From the NCBI GenBank assembly GCA_963969395.1, contig OZ017795.1, positions 22,673,063 to 22,737,062 on the forward strand: a DNA stretch of 64,000 bases, in the 5' to 3' direction. The stretch's first letter is position 1; each line of letters starts with the position of its first letter. Made by a program: the position numbers and the translations under genes. This stretch comes from Pseudoscleropodium purum (Eukaryota > Streptophyta > Bryopsida > Hypnales > Brachytheciaceae). Shown here one piece after another: positions 60,247-64,000 of this stretch. Under the pieces are notes generated by a model that had not been told where the DNA came from, searched no databases, and saw only the letters and a list, made by a program, of their open reading frames with translations.

Positions 60247-63200
60247 CGCCGTGGTGGCAACTGAGAAGCATGTCCCTGCGGCCCGACGGCAAGTTTGTTC
60301 GCTCCAATTTTTTTTGAAGATGGAATCAATGGCCGATACTTCAATGGAACTATCCACTCAAAAGATGGTTCCCCCTTGGTTTGCATTAGTTGCCCCCCCT
60401 CTCAAAAAAAAATTTCAGGCCAAAATTTTTTTTTAAGAAAATGACTTTTCTAAACCATTAAAATTGCCATTGATTTCCCAAAAAATCACAAACCATTGAT
60501 CTTGTGAGATTTAATCTAAGCTATCCAAATATGAAATACAAAATGAATATCAGATATATACATAGTACTAGATATGGATATGGGTCAAATACTAAATACA
60601 AGTATTACATACAAATATAGTACCGAATATGGATACGGGAGGAATTATCCCATATTAAATGTCATTATGTTGGTTTCTGAAAATTACAAGAGGAGGGAGG
60701 GGGAAGGAGGATGTACAAATGAAAATTTCAAAATCTTAAAAAACCCAAAATTGAGCCCCAAAATAGAATCACTTTTGGGTGGATAGTGGATACCTCTCCT
60801 TACTATCCACTCAAAAGATGCCTCCCAAGGACTTCAAATCCTATAGCTAAAAAAACTAATTAAAAATCTAAAAATAAATGACCAAATTTATTTTGAACTC
60901 TCAAAGGATGCTAGGCCCAAAAAGTGATCAATGGATGACTTTAGAAGATTTGTATAGAAGTGAAGAATGCACCTATTAGTTCATAAATGAGACCATTTTT
61001 GACAAAATACTCTTATCAAGTTGTTTGGTGAAGAATTTAACTTCTAATGCATTTCATTGACCAAAATTTTTTTCTTTTGGATTGCCTAAAATAATTTTGT
61101 TTTTTCAATTTTAAAAGAAAATAAGATTCTTTGTATAGCTCTTGTTCATCTTGTTCATATTAAGCTTTGTTTTGTGTAATTTCAATAAGTATCATAAAGG
61201 TTATAGTATTTTTTTTGTTTTAGAAGTAAACTCAAGCAATAAATGCAACAAAAAAATTTGGTCATTATATTATTTTTAATTTAGATTTAATTTTATAGGT
61301 GTACTATAGTATATATAAAGAGAGAGAAATATTTGAATCATTCTATTTTATTGATATAAGAAAGTCTTTACAAGTTTGTTTATAGGCAATCATGGTAGCC
61401 CTTTAAAAATTTATATTTGATACTCATTTTTAAATTCTAATTCTAATACTTTTTGAGAAAAATGAAAGCACAAGGTATATATCACCTACAAAGACACTCT
61501 CATCATTGAAATTTAAAAATTTCAATGAGTTTTTTTGGATTTTTAGCAATTAAATGTTTCTGATCAATTTATAGTAGCCTTAAATTTAAAAAAAATCAAG
61601 AATGAATTTGAAATGTTTATTAAAAAAATAAAAAAATATATACATATTTTTCAACTTATATCCACAATATGAGATCCATTTTTTTATGTTGGAGGACACA
61701 AACATTTTTTTAGAGAAAGTTTGAAAGATGAAATTTCACCATTAGGATGAGTAAAAAAAAACTTGCTTTTGTAATTCAAGCTCCATGTTTTTACAATTGG
61801 TGAGGTTTTGAAATTTGAAATTTTTGGAGGATGATTGTACTTCAACAAATTAATTAAAGGTCCTACTGCTAGTTTTCCAAAACAATGTGAAAAAACATAG
61901 AGTTTAATATGATTTTAGGATATGGTTTAATGGAAAATATTTTTTGGCTTGAAATAGTCATTATCAAATTAATCATCATACTACTACAACATGTAATGTA
62001 CATCATACTTTATGAATATTATACATCTTTATTTTATTCATATTACAAGTATATAAAGATGATATATTTCAAACTTCTACAAGCTAGATTATAGTAGTCA
62101 TCTTTAATGTGTGATTTTTGTATTTTATGTATTTAATTCAATTATACAATCATTCAATGCTTTGAATCCTTTTCATGTTATTATTTAATTAATTAATTAT
62201 ACATAAAATTTAAATTGCTTAAAATTGCTTGATGTTTTCAATTTCAATTTATTAATAATATGAGTGGAATTTAAATTGTTGTTGTATGTAAGTGTTCTTT
62301 TTATTTATTCTTGATAAATTAATTCAAAGACTTATAGTGACTTCCAAAATGTAAAAAAATCTAAGAAAATTATCATTAAGAAAAGCATTTTGCTATATTT
62401 TAGGCTTTTCTTTCATAACAAGACCTCATGTAGACATCTTGTTGAGAAGCTTTTTAAATTTTTTTTGGGGCCATCTCCAACTAATAAATATGTTTGACAC
62501 ATGTTCTCCATCCTTTGACATATATCCTCCTACCTTTAATTTCCACATTCAGTAGTGACGTCATAGCATTATGAACTTTACAAGTAGGATGAATTTGATC
62601 AATAGGGTATATTTCTGAATTGTTTTAGGAAAATACAAGTTCACTATCACATCATTGGAACATCATTTTTTTGCTTTGAACCTTGGATATAGGAATTATG
62701 AGACCATGATCACTCAAAAAGTCAAGTAAGTCTAGGATCATTCATCCTTTTTTAGAAAGAGCCCAACAAAGCATCCCAAAGGTCAAGATGAGGATAGATT
62801 ATAAGATATGTATATCCATTGTGGACCCTTTGGTCAATGCACATATTTACATTGATCACTTTCACAATTTTTTTGTTGCAATAGAATAGCAAATTCAAGG
62901 CTTTTTACACCTATTTCCATCAACACATTTTTCATTAAAAAAAAAACAACATGTTAGGTGGTCAAAGCAACAACATACAACTTCCCATTGTTGTTCCCAA
63001 GGGAGACTATTCTTGTCCTTTTGGACTCTATTGTGGCTTTCTTTGGACTCCCGACATGCTTGCAATGGTAATCCCAAAGCACCCTTCAAATGGTAGAATA
63101 GAATAATGAATGAAACCTTTACCCATGAGCATTGCATGGGATGTTCATGGAAGTGATAAAACAGTGACTACTCCACTCAATGCCACCTGCCTTTCAACTC

Positions 63201-63899
63201 CAATTCATCTCCCTGTAAGGTACAATTTTCACTACATTAGAATGCAAAAGAATGCAAAGAGGACGCAATTGGGCCCCAACAGTCACGATGCCATTTTGGG
63301 TGAAATGCCATTTTGGGTGAAGTAGGATCCATCGTGCAGACGCCGGCACCCATGCATGCACTGCTTGACCAGAAGGCGGTTGTGAACGTGTAGGGACACA
63401 GGTCGGCACTGTTGAACAATCTTATAGCTGGACTGGGTAACGTAGGATTTCAACTTGAAGTCTTATGAGAAAGCAATCAGTAAGTTATGCCGCCCATGAA
63501 CACAAGAACACAAAACCCCATGATGATCAGAATGTCGTGCAGTATTTTATGAAGCAGTGACTGCATCTTACTATTTTGAGTTCGAGCAATTTGGGATAAA
63601 CAAAAGATGTTTACCAAAATTTAATGAACAAAGTATTCTTCTATTCTAGAGAACTTGTGAAATAATCCTTCAGCCGAAAATTGGCTGCACCAACTTTCCG
63701 AGGTGACGACAGAGACATGAGATACATACTCCGAATATCCCCATGCCCCGATAATAAAAATATATTTTCACCACCAAAGCATTCATAAAGGTTGGAGCGA
63801 GAAAGAGAGGATACCGATATTACCAGAAGAAGAAATTTGTATTTTAACATGGCTTGTAAGTTAGAACTTTGAGAATTTCAATGTATGTTATTCTTGTAC
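60247..63899. other. APC2 promoter, then AT-rich intergenic DNA
   Basis: 60247-60420 is GC-richer and is presumably the APC2 leader and promoter. From 60.42 to about 63 kb the sequence is AT-rich without recognisable genes; 60950-61060 shares a repeat with 15040-15300. From about 63.1 kb composition becomes more gene-like, and an exon of an unidentified gene may lie at 63641-63740 (minus), but nothing there is recognised. Confidence 0.55.
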
Positions 63900-64000
63900 C
63901 TATGCAACTTTTGGAAAAAGTGTTGTGCTCCCTTAAACTTGAAGTCAGACTTGAACACCTGTAGCTCTCCGGTGCCAACTTTCCTTGCAGGCCAACGTGT
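63900..64000 (-). CDS. Partial exon of an unidentified gene at the window edge
   Basis: On the minus strand 101 nt stay open from the window edge (TRWPARKVGTG, then FKSDFKFKGAQHFFQKLH) to a donor (CATAG then GTACAAG) at 63899. Balanced composition and a good donor suggest a real exon running leftward from a gene whose start lies beyond 64000. I do not recognise the family. Confidence is limited by the short length. Confidence 0.35.

Noticed and set aside
1..64000. CRISPR array, prokaryotic operon, phage or plasmid features
   Set aside because: All recognised genes are intron-bearing plant nuclear genes, and no array of short direct repeats with unique spacers is present.
1..64000. tRNA or rRNA genes
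   Set aside because: No stretch was seen with the conserved tRNA internal boxes or with rRNA similarity; a short tRNA could have been missed by eye.

Overview
The window is a nuclear segment of a land plant: spliced genes with GT-AG introns, mostly 80-900 bp, sit in AT-rich, repeat-filled intergenic DNA. A CFAP206 (FAP206) gene, coding for an axonemal protein, implies a plant with flagellated sperm. A seed-free plant is therefore likely. The compact introns suggest a bryophyte, perhaps a moss, but this is inference and no species can be named.

Layout. 1-5.9 kb: intergenic, with a G17 run, a foldback and a CACTA-type MITE. 6.47-10.65 kb (+): complete plastid lycopene epsilon-cyclase gene, 11 exons. 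10.7-16.7 kb: intergenic, with two ~0.9 kb repeats ending in TTAA-CCC...GGG-TTAA and a second CACTA-type MITE. 16.7-18.6 kb (-), possibly to 20.0 kb: ER/secretory-type coiled-coil membrane protein with an exact 11-residue proline repeat. 20-24.6 kb: intergenic, with a degenerate third ~0.9 kb repeat. 24.6-27.6 kb (-): UEV1/MMS2-type ubiquitin E2 variant. 27.6-32.5 kb: AT-rich intergenic. 32.6-39.2 kb (-): CFAP206. 41.9-44.9 kb (+): second UEV gene in inverted orientation, inside a ~2.9 kb duplicated block. 45-47.8 kb: AT-rich intergenic. 47.9-51.3 kb (+): zinc-finger homeodomain (ZF-HD) factor whose zinc finger lacks two usually conserved His. 51.6-60.2 kb (-): APC2, the cullin subunit of the anaphase-promoting complex, with one GC-AG intron and a Stowaway-like MITE in an intron. 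60.3-64 kb: intergenic, with an unidentified exon at the right edge.

The genes are not an operon or a biosynthetic cluster. Two encode ubiquitin-system functions (UEV, duplicated, and APC2). The others serve carotenoid ring formation, flagellar structure, transcription and an uncharacterised membrane process. The least ordinary signals are the inverted UEV duplication, the piggyBac-like TTAA/CCC termini, the grass-like Stowaway termini, the altered ZF-HD finger, the possible in-frame upstream exon of the coiled-coil gene, and repeats shared among introns of different genes.

Exon boundaries come from reading splice signals and following reading phase by eye. Family resemblances are from memory; no alignment or search was run.
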